DNA of 64,000 nucleotides from Cupriavidus taiwanensis LMG 19424 (GTDB lineage: Bacteria; Pseudomonadota; Gammaproteobacteria; Burkholderiales; Burkholderiaceae): assembly GCF_000069785.1 (NCBI RefSeq), contig NC_010529.1, forward strand, positions 248,001 through 312,000, read 5' to 3'. The notes under the pieces were generated by a model. It was not told where the DNA came from. It did not search any database and worked only from the letters and a program-made list of their open reading frames with translations. The position numbers and the translations under genes are program-made. Shown one piece after another: positions 1 through 9,258 of this stretch. The stretch's first letter is position 1, and every line of letters starts with the position of its first letter.

Positions 1-1
1 C

Positions 2-679
2 GCGCTGCACGGTTTTGCGCGCGACCTTCCGTTTGAGGTTAGCGCCATCAACGGTCGCGCGTCCATCAGAATGACGCTGCGCGACAGTGGGGCAACGCGC
101 GCAGGTTATCCATTCGCCTTCGTTTTTGAAGCCATCTACGCGTTGCTGCCCGATGGCCTGGAAGTCACGCTGCGCACCATCAATACCGGCACGCAGTGCC
201 TGCCCTGCTATCCCGGTCACCACTTCTATTTCGCCTTGCCCCACTCACAGCGCGCCGCAGCATCGCTCGCACTGCCGCGCACCGAGCGCTTGCGCCAGCG
301 GTCGGATGGCAGCCCGATGTGCGCGGAGCCGGGCGAGCCAACATACCGGCTCGACGACCCACGGTTGCAGGACGCCCTCCACGCCTTCCGCGCTAACCCG
401 TCTGCCACGCTGGCCATACCTGGGCGCAAAATCCGCTTCGAACTGAACCAGCCCGGCAGCGCGCCATGGCATGCCGTGACCACATGGTCCGAGACTGAGA
501 CCGCCGACTTCTATTGCGTGGAGCCGTGGGTGGGCCTGCCCGATGCGATCCACCACGGCCTCGGCCTGCGCTGGATCGAGCCCGGCCAGAAGGAAAGCGC
601 GGTGTGCCGGTTGCGCGTCACGTCAGATCTCCTCGCGTTGGCCAAAGTTCGCTCAGACGATGAAGTGGCACCGACGTGA
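2..679 (+). CDS. aldose 1-epimerase family protein, 5'-truncated by window edge
   Basis: The frame is open from base 2, so the gene begins outside the window. The first visible residues read ALHGFARDLPFEV; an HGFAR motif near the N-terminus is typical of the galactose mutarotase / aldose 1-epimerase family, which interconverts alpha and beta anomers of sugars. Later residues (PCYPGHHFYFALP, then DFYCVEPWVGLPDA) fit the beta-sandwich core and the conserved Glu-Pro-Trp region near the C-terminus. About 225 residues are visible of a family usually near 290-340. Any internal ATG, such as the one at base 71, is not the true start. It seems intact up to its stop and is the only ordinary metabolic gene on this side of the mobile-element region. 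Substrate cannot be told. Confidence 0.8.
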   Translation, partial: ALHGFARDLPFEVSAINGRASIRMTLRDSGATRAGYPFAFVFEAIYALLPDGLEVTLRTINTGTQCLPCYPGHHFYFALPHSQRAAASLALPRTERLRQRSDGSPMCAEPGEPTYRLDDPRLQDALHAFRANPSATLAIPGRKIRFELNQPGSAPWHAVTTWSETETADFYCVEPWVGLPDAIHHGLGLRWIEPGQKESAVCRLRVTSDLLALAKVRSDDEVAPT

Positions 680-2568
680 TAAACGTACTTCAAGTCGCCT
701 TGCCGGAAATTGCTCCTTGTGCGTTCGTGTTCAATCATTCTGTTGCTTTCCTAGCGCATCAGTCTGTCGCTAGGTTGAAAACTCCGACACCGCTCCTTTC
801 GATCATGGGAATCGTGCCGTTGACTTTCAACGTCGTCCATCACCCCCGGATTTCGCGCGGTGGTCTGATACTACTTAAGCTTAAGACTCCAAGTTAGTAA
901 CCACATGGGGACACAACTAAGTGCCCATGGTCCAGCCGGAAGTCTCGGGGACACGGCGAATCTGCCCAGTGCAGGGCTGCTTACCGCAATAGGCGGTTTT
1001 TTCATGGGCCTATGCTTGGAAGAACCCGGGGTGAATGGCGTTCGCATTGACCTGTAAGTAGGTTCACGATGTGCTGCGAATACGGTCGGCTCGTCGTTTC
1101 CGGATCCCAGGACCTCGTTCGCGAGGCGGCGATCCTTCCTTATCGCTCTTTGCGGGCTTGGCCCGTCAGTGATTCTATTACCTTCGGCCGTGCTGTACCG
1201 CCGCAACGGCGAGCGCATAATTTCAGCTTGGGGGCGCTGGCGGAGCGGCCCGTCCGAGACGCGCTTGAAGGCGGCCGCTTGCATGCGCCGTGAAGATTCA
1301 ACACATTGTATCCGTGGTTCATCCACTGAGTCTGGAAAACGCGGCACCACACGTTGCTGGAAGGCTGGATCGAGTCGGCCAGCCACGATGGCGGGCGCTT
1401 TGTGATCCGCGTCATCGACGGAGTCCACAGGATGTCGCAGCGAGAATGGTTGTGGCTCGGCAGCGAGTGGCCGACGGGCTTTGGCCTGTCGTTCACGGCA
1501 AGCCATCCGCCGGTGCGTTGTGCACAGGGATTCCGGTTTGCGACAGGGCGACCGCGCTGATGCATGCCATGACCGATTGCCTGCCGGTGGGTTATTGCCT
1601 GGCCAGTCAATTTTCCGATAAAGACGGTGCGCCATGTCTGCCGCCACGTACTGCTACGCTTGGCCGCGGCGCGGGCGTTGAGGAAGCGACATCACTGAAT
1701 GCGTGGCGGCAGTTGGTCAAGGCATGCCGGTCATCGCATCTTGATGGCGATAGTGTCGGCCACTGCGGCACGACAGCACAATGAACGCAGCGCGATGCAG
1801 ATGTGATGGAACCCCGTGTTTAACCTGGCGTCGCGACAGCATCCTGCCCTATGTGTCCTAGATGAGCCACACCCTGCACGGGGTCAGCGCACTCAATGGG
1901 CTTTGGGCATGCCAGCTTACGCTCATGCGGCGGACTGGGATCACCACGGCCGGCACCGGCCCGCCTTGATCGGGAGCGACTCGCGGCGTTAGTGGGCATT
2001 CCAATGGTCAACGCTCGAAGAAGCGAGGGCTGGCCTGCGGCCCGCCCTCTTCGGCGCCGTAGCCAGAGTCTGTCCCCTCTGGCTGGCTGCAGACTTATTT
2101 GCGCTGCGCTGGCTGCAGCACTGTCCGATCCACGCGGAGCCCAGCGTGCGGAGTGTCGCTGCGGCCGGGCATTTCCGATGACGTTGTCGGGTCCTGACGG
2201 CCGGCTGGCAGCTGCGGCTTGCGATCGGCTGCGCTTTTTGCCCCCGAGTTGTGCCACCGCCCTCGCATGGTGCCGGCGGACATAGTGCGATGAATCCGTT
2301 AGTGGTGTGGCTCGATGCCCTCACGTACCTCTCGTATTCGGAGGCGGTCGCAGGCCGACGCTATTGGACCCCACGCCTGGCTTTGAGCGCTGGCGGAGCG
2401 CCGCGTCCGCGATACGCTTGCGGACGGCGGCTTGCATGCGCCGACGCTAGCGAGTTCGCGACCGGCCCGCTCTGTGGCCGTTGGGGTACCAGGCGCCGTC
2501 ACGCTGCCTGCGTCGTTGAGCCGGTTATTGGAGCCAATGCCCGGCCTGCGGTTATCGCGCTAGACGGC
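680..2568. other. 1.9 kb without a convincing gene; degenerate sequence
   Basis: Open frames exist on both strands, but they are rich in Arg, Ser, Pro and Ala and look like antisense or out-of-frame readings of high-GC DNA. A short stretch around 1354-1560 (+), with DGGRFVIRVIDG and WLWLGSEW, has a more protein-like composition and may be the remnant of a plasmid gene, but it has no recognisable start or family. I see no repeats, RNA genes or strong promoters. The block ends where an IS21-family element begins. Confidence 0.4.
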
Positions 2569-2719
2569 GACAATTATCTTGGCCGGTTTGATGACGATTA
2601 TCTTTGCCGGTGGGGCAGTGGCGGAGGCGGCGTAGCCGCCGGAGACACTGCCCCACCGGCGGCGCCGGGCGGAGGGGGTTTTAGGATGGCTGATTGCCTT
2701 CAAGAAGAAGCGAACAGCC

Positions 2720-4216
2720 ATGTCCGGGATCCACATTACGGACCAGCAGGTCCGCCTCTTCATGAACAAGCGCAAACATCACACCCAGGAAGTTGCAGCG
2801 GCAATGGCCGGCATGAGCGTCCGCACAGCGCGGCGAATCGAGCACCGCGACCATCTGCCGTCGCAGAAGACGCCACGCACGTGGCGCACTCGTTCCGATC
2901 CGTTTGCTGATGGGGACAGCGAGATCGTGCCGCTGCTGCGCCTCTCGCCCCGGCTCAAGGCAGTCACGTTGCTGGCCAAGCTGCAGGAGGCTCATCCCGA
3001 TCGGTTCCCCGACAGCATGCGACGCATGCTGGAACGGCGCGTTAGCCAGTGGCGCGCGATCGAGGGCCCCAGCAAGGAGATCTTCTTCCCGCAGGAACAC
3101 CTGCCCGGCGTGCAGGGCCTGTCGGACTTCACCGACATGCGCGATCTGCACGTGACCGTCGCCGGCGCGCCGTTCGGGCACAGGCTGTATCACTTCGTGC
3201 TTGCGTTCTCGCACTGGGAATACGCTGGCGTCGTCGAAGGCGGCGAGAGCTTCGAAGCCTTGTCTAACGGCTTGCAGAATGCGCTCTGGCAGGCCGGCGG
3301 CTGCCCGCGCGAACATCGCACTGACAGCCTGTCGGCTGCGTTCAAGAACCTGCAGCAACAAGAGGACTTCACGGCCCGCTACGCCGCGCTGCTCGAGCAT
3401 TACGGCATGACGGGCACACGCAACAACGTCGGCGTGGCTCACGAGAACGGCAGCGTTGAGTCGTCTCATCGCCATCTGAAGGAAGCCGTCGACCAGGCTC
3501 TCATGCTGCGCGGCCATCGCGACTTCGCAGATCGCACCGCTTACGAGGACTTCGTGCGCGAGGTCGTGATGCGGCGCAACCGCCGCAACGCCGCCGCGTT
3601 CAACGTCGAGCGTGAACATTTGCAGGATCTGCCGCTGCGGCGCACTACCGACTTCGTCGAGGAGGAGGCACGCGTGACGCGCTGCGGCACCTTCACGGTG
3701 CGCGGCATCCTCTACAGCGCGCCGTCGCGCCTGATCGGCCACAGGCTGAAGGTGCGGATCTACCCCGATCGGATCGACTGCTATCTGTCGGGGGCCTTGG
3801 TGCACAGCACCGCGCGTGGGTCTCATGCCGCTAACAGCCGTCGTCGCGCGCTTGACTACCGGCACTTCGTGGACGAGCTCAAGCGCAAGCCCCAGGCGTT
3901 CAAGGGGTTGGCGTTCCGCGACGACCTGTTCCCACGCGAAGCGTACCGCCGGGCCTGGGAACAGCTCGAAGCCCGGATGACGCAGCGCGATGCCTGCAAG
4001 ACCATGGTCGGTTTGCTCGATCTCGCCGCGAACCACGGCGTCGAGGTCGTCCTTGCCGCCCGGCTCGAGGCCTTGCTGACTGCGGGCGAATTACCGGACC
4101 TCGAACAACTGCGCAGCGAGTTCGCACCGCGGCAAGCGCAGTGTCCGGAGGTAGTCGTCGAGACGCCAGCGGCGTCGCTCTATGACACGTTGCTCGACGC
4201 GGAGGTGACAGCATGA
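2720..4216 (+). CDS. istA: IS21-family transposase IstA
   Basis: A 498-residue DDE transposase. The N-terminus (MSGIHITDQQVRLFMNKRK, then a segment with MSVRTARRIEHRD) is a helix-turn-helix that should bind the terminal repeats. The catalytic rve-type core follows, with conserved surroundings such as VVEGGESFEALSNGLQ, CPREHRTDSLSAAF and NGSVESSHRHLKEAV, the last holding the catalytic Glu region. A C-terminal domain typical of IstA follows. Length is normal for the family and the frame is intact. The ATG at 2720 lies just inside the left terminal repeats. Its stop overlaps the istB start by four bases (ATGA), the usual translational coupling in IS21. Confidence 0.92.
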   Translation: MSGIHITDQQVRLFMNKRKHHTQEVAAAMAGMSVRTARRIEHRDHLPSQKTPRTWRTRSDPFADGDSEIVPLLRLSPRLKAVTLLAKLQEAHPDRFPDSMRRMLERRVSQWRAIEGPSKEIFFPQEHLPGVQGLSDFTDMRDLHVTVAGAPFGHRLYHFVLAFSHWEYAGVVEGGESFEALSNGLQNALWQAGGCPREHRTDSLSAAFKNLQQQEDFTARYAALLEHYGMTGTRNNVGVAHENGSVESSHRHLKEAVDQALMLRGHRDFADRTAYEDFVREVVMRRNRRNAAAFNVEREHLQDLPLRRTTDFVEEEARVTRCGTFTVRGILYSAPSRLIGHRLKVRIYPDRIDCYLSGALVHSTARGSHAANSRRRALDYRHFVDELKRKPQAFKGLAFRDDLFPREAYRRAWEQLEARMTQRDACKTMVGLLDLAANHGVEVVLAARLEALLTAGELPDLEQLRSEFAPRQAQCPEVVVETPAASLYDTLLDAEVTA

Positions 4217-5034
4217 ACATGCCTGCAACCTACGATGCCGCGCGCCTGGGCCTGATGCTCAACGAACTGCGGTTGCCGACGATCGGCCGACTATGGCCCG
4301 AGTTTGCACAGCGCTCTGACAAAGAGGGCTGGCAGGCCGCGCGGTTGCTTGGCGCACTGCTCGAGCACGAACTCGCCGAGCGGGTCAAACGGCGCATCGA
4401 ACGACATCGCATCGAATCGCACCTTGATCCGACCAAGACGCTCGACAGCTTCGACTTCGGCATGGTGCCGATGGTCTCGAAGGCCCACGTGATGGCGCTC
4501 GCGACCGGCGACTCATGGCTAGAGAAAGGCGCCACGATCCTGCTGTTCGGGCCGCCGGGCGGCGGCAAGACGCATCTCGGCTCCGGCATCGGTCACGCCC
4601 TGATTGATGCCGGCTACCGCGTGCTGTTCACGCGCACCAGCGAGATCGTGCAGAAGCTGCAGGTGGCCCGCCAAAGCCTGCAGTTGCCGTCGATGCTCGG
4701 CAAGCTGGACCGCTTCGACCTGATCATCCTCGATGACCTGTCGTACGTGCGCAAGGACCAGGCGGAGACGAGCGTGCTGTTCGAGCTGATCGCAGAGAGA
4801 TACGAGCGGCGAAGTCTTCTGATCACGGCCAATCAGCCGTTCTCGGGCTGGAACGATGTGTTCCCCGATCCGTCGATGACGGTGGCCGCCATCGACCGCC
4901 TGGTCCATCACTCGACGATCTTCGAGCTGAACGTCGAAAGCTACCGGCGCCGCAACGCCAGCGACAACAAGCGTGCGCGGCGGCGTCAATTACCCGAAAC
5001 CGAACCGGAAGGAGCGACAACAATGACGACCTGA
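4213..5034 (+). CDS. istB: IS21-family helper ATPase IstB
   Basis: A 273-residue AAA+ ATPase of the DnaC/IstB family, which works with IstA in target choice and strand transfer. The Walker A motif is GPPGGGKTH (about residue 115) and the Walker B region is DLIILDDLSYV (about residue 172). A conserved LLITANQPFSGWNDVFPD segment follows. The N-terminal LMLNELRLPTIGRLWPEFAQR helix is typical of IstB. The start overlaps the istA stop. It appears intact, so the element may be autonomous. Confidence 0.92.
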   Translation: MNMPATYDAARLGLMLNELRLPTIGRLWPEFAQRSDKEGWQAARLLGALLEHELAERVKRRIERHRIESHLDPTKTLDSFDFGMVPMVSKAHVMALATGDSWLEKGATILLFGPPGGGKTHLGSGIGHALIDAGYRVLFTRTSEIVQKLQVARQSLQLPSMLGKLDRFDLIILDDLSYVRKDQAETSVLFELIAERYERRSLLITANQPFSGWNDVFPDPSMTVAAIDRLVHHSTIFELNVESYRRRNASDNKRARRRQLPETEPEGATTMTT

Positions 5035-5099
5035 CGAGCGACAATTACCCCAGCCGACAGGCCAAGATAATTGTCGTTTGACCGGCCAAAGTAGTTGAC

Positions 5100-6256
5100 G
5101 CTCTACATCGCGCCATGCGGCACCGTCAACGCCGCGTGGCATTGTCTCGCAATGGCACGCTCAAGGCTGGACGGGCGCTGCCGCCCTCGCCCCGCCCGGC
5201 GCCCTCCACAGGCGGTGACTGCTCGGCGGGCTAGAGCGCGGCACCAGGTTCTGGGTTTACCGAGAAGCTGTCGGCGCCTTTGTCGCGCGTTTGCACGACG
5301 GACGAATTCAGGCAGTTGGCGAAACGTCCCGAGCCGCTATCTAGGATTACGGTCCGCGTGCTTCGCTCTCCCCCCGGTTTGCAGTCGTCTGCACGAACGC
5401 CGTCGCCGCGAGCGGCGACAACACAGATATGGGAACGAGACCGCCGGGCGCCGTTTCCGCATACCGAATCAGCGCCTCGACGTCGCCGTGACTTGCCAGA
5501 TGCTGGACCGCTGCACTGCGGCGCGCCGTTTCAGGCAACGGCATGCGGAGCGGCTGACCGGCCAATCGATGGCTAACGCCAGCTCGCGATCACGCGCCAC
5601 CGCCACTTGGCAACCCGAGCGAGGGAAGCCGTCGTATTGGCCGTCGCTGCCGACCACGACGGTGGGGCGCTCGCCCGCCACGTGCGCCGCCATCTGGCTC
5701 CCGACGGCGCGAGGTGGGTGGCCCGGTTCCGGTTCATCGACGCGTGCGATCCGTTGGCGATCAGCGCGTGGATCGGCAGCAGTCGCCGCGCGCGGTAGGC
5801 ATTCATCGAGCTGCTGTGGGGACGTGCGGCCGAACCGGGCATTGAACAACGGCGTTGGCCCGATCGCTCGCCGCCGGCCGGGACCGTGGGACAGCTTACT
5901 GAACCCGTGCAAGCCGATTGTCGGCTGTGCGGCGCGGACCATGCCGATCCCGCGACGCGACACTGGCTTGCCTGCCATGCGGCGCCCAACACATCGTGGC
6001 GTGACAGCGGCTGGCTGGCGCGCCTCATGCCCAGCGGCTGGCTCGACTTCGCGGCGGCGATGCCGGCGAATGGACGGCGGCCCCGCATGCTGACAAAGCA
6101 ATGCGGCAGGCGCGGCTTGCACACCTATATGTTGTAACCCTCCCCTATCCCACTTGGCAGGAAATCCCCCGAATCAGTGCGTTGCGCGACACTCTACCTG
6201 AGCGCGTCTGTGCCCTTCCGCACCGAAAGTTGTAATCGCTGCCGCCGTTTCACCTA
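5100..6256. other. 1.15 kb of degenerate sequence right of the IS21 copy
   Basis: No full gene is recognisable. Protein-like fragments appear on the plus strand at about 5607-5798 (ARHVRRHLAPDGARWVARF) and 5886-6137 (with CRLCGADHADPATRHWLACH and LMPSGWLDFAAAMP), in different frames. They could be pieces of one broken gene, since the second has a Cys-x-x-Cys pair and a natural-looking C-terminus. I cannot name the family. The rest is featureless GC-rich DNA. Confidence 0.35.
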
Positions 6257-6706
6257 ATGTTGTGTCTTGTTGGAGCGGGATGGGAGGGCCGTAGGGTGCG
6301 CGCCAGAATACATCTACGGGCCCGAAGTACTGCGGCAGAGTCGGAAGTGGAGATCAATCTGGCCACGTGGCCCACGGTCGATGAGCAAGCCCTGCCAGAG
6401 CCTCAGCGCGTGACCTTTCTTGCCCGCGTCAGCGCGGTTCGGCTCTATTTGAATGGTGCCGATGGCAAGCATATTCGCGAGAAGGCGGGCATCAGCCGTG
6501 GCCAGGTGTACCGCCTGCTGACCGAACGTTGCCTGGCGCCGCATCCGGACGGTCGTATCTATGGCTGGCCGCGAGCGAATCGCCCCGAGCAGCTATCATG
6601 GGATTATGGTTCGCCCTTCTCCGCTATCGCCCGGTCCGCGCGAATGCATCATGGCCGTCCGCAGCTACAACTTCAGGTGCAAGCGGAGACAACTTCAGGT
6701 GTGTGA
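6257..6706 (+). pseudogene. N-terminal remnant of a Mu/TnsB-type transposase
   Basis: The 149-residue frame contains INLATWPTVDEQALPEPQR, then FLARVSAVRLYLNGADGKH and a helix-turn-helix (GISRGQVYRLLTERCLAPH) ending in DGRIYGWPRANRPE. In my knowledge of the group, this arrangement matches the extreme N-terminus of large rve-domain transposases (TnsB/TniA-like), which normally run past 600 residues. Here the similarity stops near residue 115 and no catalytic domain follows before the recombinase region, so this is a truncated remnant. Family assignment is from pattern memory and moderately sure. Confidence 0.5.
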
Positions 6707-6752
6707 GCGGCGTGCGCTGTGAAAGTGACGTAAGAACCGGTGGATGGCCTTA

Positions 6753-6774
6753 CCTGATAACCCACATTATCAGG
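6753..6774. repeat. dif-like core site for a tyrosine recombinase
   Basis: CCTGATAA-CCCACA-TTATCAGG is a perfect 8-base inverted repeat around a 6-base spacer. The arms extend imperfectly to about 11 bases (6750-6777). The ATAA-6-TTAT core is the layout of XerCD dif/cer-type sites. A matching half site (TTATCAGG) recurs at 7050-7057, just before the recombinase start at 7091. A role in plasmid multimer resolution is inferred from the layout and neighbour. Confidence 0.55.
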
Positions 6775-7090
6775 CTTGAATTTTTACGGGATTTACCGGG
6801 TTTCTGAGGCGGCACTTGGGAAAACCGGGGATGGCGGAGGTGCCGGAACCGGCGCCACAAGGCCCGCAGAGCCACAAGGCCCGCAGACACGCGGCGCTGA
6901 CACCGCTTGAGATCCGCCACGTGTGCGGCGATTCTCACAGTGTAGCCGAAAATGGCGTCGCTGCCCCGCCTGCGACGCCACCTGAATACCCCTTCCCGAC
7001 TGTCATTCATCCTCGCGCGCGCCGCGCGGAAAGCGTCATCCCGCCATTATTATCAGGTAAGATAGGCTTGCTGCCGTTCTCTTCCCTGCC

Positions 7091-8941
7091 ATGGCCCAAC
7101 ATAACCTCGTCGCTGCCGACACCCCGCGTTATACCCGCGCCGACTTCACGGCGCTGCGCTTCCGGCTCAACCGCATCCCGACCGAACAGATCCTGGCGCG
7201 CGTCTATGACGAAGAGGCGCTGCACGCCGCCGGCATCGACACCGCGGCGCAACTCGAAGCCCGGCTCGATGCCATGCGCGATCACCTGGTCGAGCGCGTC
7301 TGCCTGAGCAACCCGTACCTGTCGGCGAGCCTGGCGGACGCGCGCCGCTTCAACAGCTGGCCGAAATCGGCCATCGACTATCTGGTGCGTGCCGCCGATC
7401 AGGACTTTTCCGCGCCGCAGCCCGACGACCCGGTGTCGGCCTGGCTGCGTCCGATCGTGTTCCGGGCGCTGCGGCACGAGCACATCCAGACGCTCGGGCA
7501 ACTGCACGCCTACATCGCGCTGCGGGGCCGGCGCTGGTACCTGCCGGTGCCGCGGCTCGGGGCCGGCAAGGCGCGCGCGATCGAGCGCTGGCTGCAGTCC
7601 CAGGCGGCGACGCTGGGGCCGCTCGCGGTCGTCGACGACACGCCGCAGGCAGCGTTGGTCGAGCTGGGCCCGGATCTCGCGCGCAAGCTGGTGCCGCTGG
7701 AGCAGATGGGACGGGTCGTGGCGATGTTCGACGGCAGCGAGGGCCGCAACCGGGCGCCAGGTTCCTGCCTGATTGCCGCGCGAAACGACCTCGAGGCCAT
7801 CCAGGCCTACCTGTATCGCTTCCGCGACCGCAACAAGACCGCGCGCGCCTACCAGAAGGAGCTGGAGCGCTTCCTGCTCTGGTGCGTGGGCGTGCGCCGC
7901 ATCGCGCTGTCGAGCGTGGGCGTCGACGATTGCGAGCGCTACAAGGATTTCCTGGCGCAGCCGGATCCGTCCTGGGTCGGCCCCAAGGCGCCCCGCAGCT
8001 CGGCCCGCTGGCGCCCCTTCGCCGGCGCCCTCAAGCCGGAATCCCAGCGCTACGCGGTACTGGTGCTGCGTGGCTTCTTTGCCTGGCTCGTGGGGGTGCG
8101 CTACCTGGGCGGCAACCCTTGGCTGCTGGTCCCGGATCCGTTGACGGCGCGCCGGGAGGTGCCGATCGCGGTCGAGAAGGCCTTGCCGGGGCAGCTATGG
8201 ACGGCACTGGTGCAGCCTGGTGGCATCCTCGACCAGCTCTGTGCGAAATGGCCCGCAGTACCGGTGACCGCGCCGCTGACCGCAAAGGATGCCGACGCGC
8301 CCGGTGCCCAGTACCGCCTGGCGCGCGCGGCCGTGCTACTGCTCGGTTGCAGTGGCGCACGCCGCGAAGAGGCGGCCGGCGCGCAGCGCTGCCACCTCCA
8401 GCCGGTGCCGGAGCAAGCCGGCATCCCCGCTGGCCTGTGGGAACTGGCGCTGCTCGGCAAACGCAGCAAATGGCGCACCGTGTTCCTGCCGGCGCGCGCC
8501 ATCGACGCGTTGCGCGCGCACTGGGCCGACCGCGGCCACGATTTCGAGAACGCCGATCAGGCGTTGGCGTTGCTCTCCCCGGTGGTGGTGCCGTCGACAC
8601 GTACTGCCCAGGCGAAGCATCTCAGCTTGACGGACGGCGAATCGGTCCTCACTGGCAAGGGCTTCTCACCGGATGGCCTGTACCAGCTATTGACGGCGAC
8701 GCTGCAGCGCATCGCCGACGACGCCTCGCTCCCCATGACCGAGCCAGAGCGGGACCTGTTGCGCCGGGCTGCGCCTCACGCGCTGCGGCATACGTTTGCT
8801 ACTCATGCGGTGGCCAACGAGATGCCTGCGGACGTCCTCCAACGGCTATTAGGGCACGCCTCACTGCAAACGACCTCTTTGTATGTCCGAGCGGAACGCG
8901 CGCGCGGCCTCGCTGCGGTGTCGAAGCTCTTCCCCAGTTAG
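7091..8941 (+). CDS. site-specific tyrosine recombinase (phage integrase family)
   Basis: A 616-residue protein with a C-terminal tyrosine-recombinase domain. The catalytic set is visible: Arg in CSGARREEAAG (about residue 425), the HALRHTFATH box (about 565), LGHASLQTT (about 590) and the nucleophile in SLYVRAERA (about 600). The middle (about 245-360) resembles a SAM-like core-binding domain (RNKTARAYQKELERFLLWC). The first 230 residues form an extra domain found in large plasmid-borne recombinases of Burkholderiales. It lies between a dif-like site and a field of palindromes near parAB, which suggests it resolves plasmid multimers rather than acting as a phage integrase. The ATG at 7091 gives a natural N-terminus. 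The gene is intact. Confidence 0.88.
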   Translation: MAQHNLVAADTPRYTRADFTALRFRLNRIPTEQILARVYDEEALHAAGIDTAAQLEARLDAMRDHLVERVCLSNPYLSASLADARRFNSWPKSAIDYLVRAADQDFSAPQPDDPVSAWLRPIVFRALRHEHIQTLGQLHAYIALRGRRWYLPVPRLGAGKARAIERWLQSQAATLGPLAVVDDTPQAALVELGPDLARKLVPLEQMGRVVAMFDGSEGRNRAPGSCLIAARNDLEAIQAYLYRFRDRNKTARAYQKELERFLLWCVGVRRIALSSVGVDDCERYKDFLAQPDPSWVGPKAPRSSARWRPFAGALKPESQRYAVLVLRGFFAWLVGVRYLGGNPWLLVPDPLTARREVPIAVEKALPGQLWTALVQPGGILDQLCAKWPAVPVTAPLTAKDADAPGAQYRLARAAVLLLGCSGARREEAAGAQRCHLQPVPEQAGIPAGLWELALLGKRSKWRTVFLPARAIDALRAHWADRGHDFENADQALALLSPVVVPSTRTAQAKHLSLTDGESVLTGKGFSPDGLYQLLTATLQRIADDASLPMTEPERDLLRRAAPHALRHTFATHAVANEMPADVLQRLLGHASLQTTSLYVRAERARGLAAVSKLFPS

Positions 8942-9258
8942 TGCGCTGCCCCGGGAACGGATGCCCCCCGACTTGGCGCGGACGCCGCAGCTTGTGTGCA
9001 CCAGCCGTCTTGCACGGCGACCGCTGTTGGCTGCTGCGTATCCCCTCATTCGTCTGGGTGGTCACGGCGGGCCGTGGCGACTTCTGGGATAGCGGCGCCA
9101 AGGTCAGCATTCCACATCGGCGAGCCGGCCATTTGATCCCATGCCCACGGAAGCATCACCACGTCAAGGCTAACGATTGGCGCGAGCAACGTCATTGCGA
9201 CCTCAGATTCCAATTGGCTGGTAGGCACGTCGCGCGGGTAAGCCGATCCGGGGCGCGG

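Larger units (their letters stand above)
2569..5099 (+). mobile_element. IS21-family insertion sequence, type a, copy 1
   Basis: The element carries overlapping istA and istB. Each end holds repeated transposase-binding motifs: on the left GACAATTATCTTGGCCGG (2569-2586) and a second copy, GACGATTATCTTTGCCGG (2593-2610), 24 bases apart; on the right the inverse copies at about 5059-5077 and 5082-5099. Multiple terminal repeats of this kind are characteristic of IS21. The exact outer base and target duplication could not be fixed. A related, non-identical copy lies at about 43039-45567 on the other strand. Confidence 0.85.

Noticed and set aside
871..1647. 258-codon minus-strand frame
   Set aside because: Arg/Pro/Ser-rich, no start signal, no family pattern, and equally long frames overlap it on the other strand.
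2681..4036. 451-codon minus-strand open frame
   Set aside because: Antisense to istA of the IS21-a copy; composition is that of a shadow frame.
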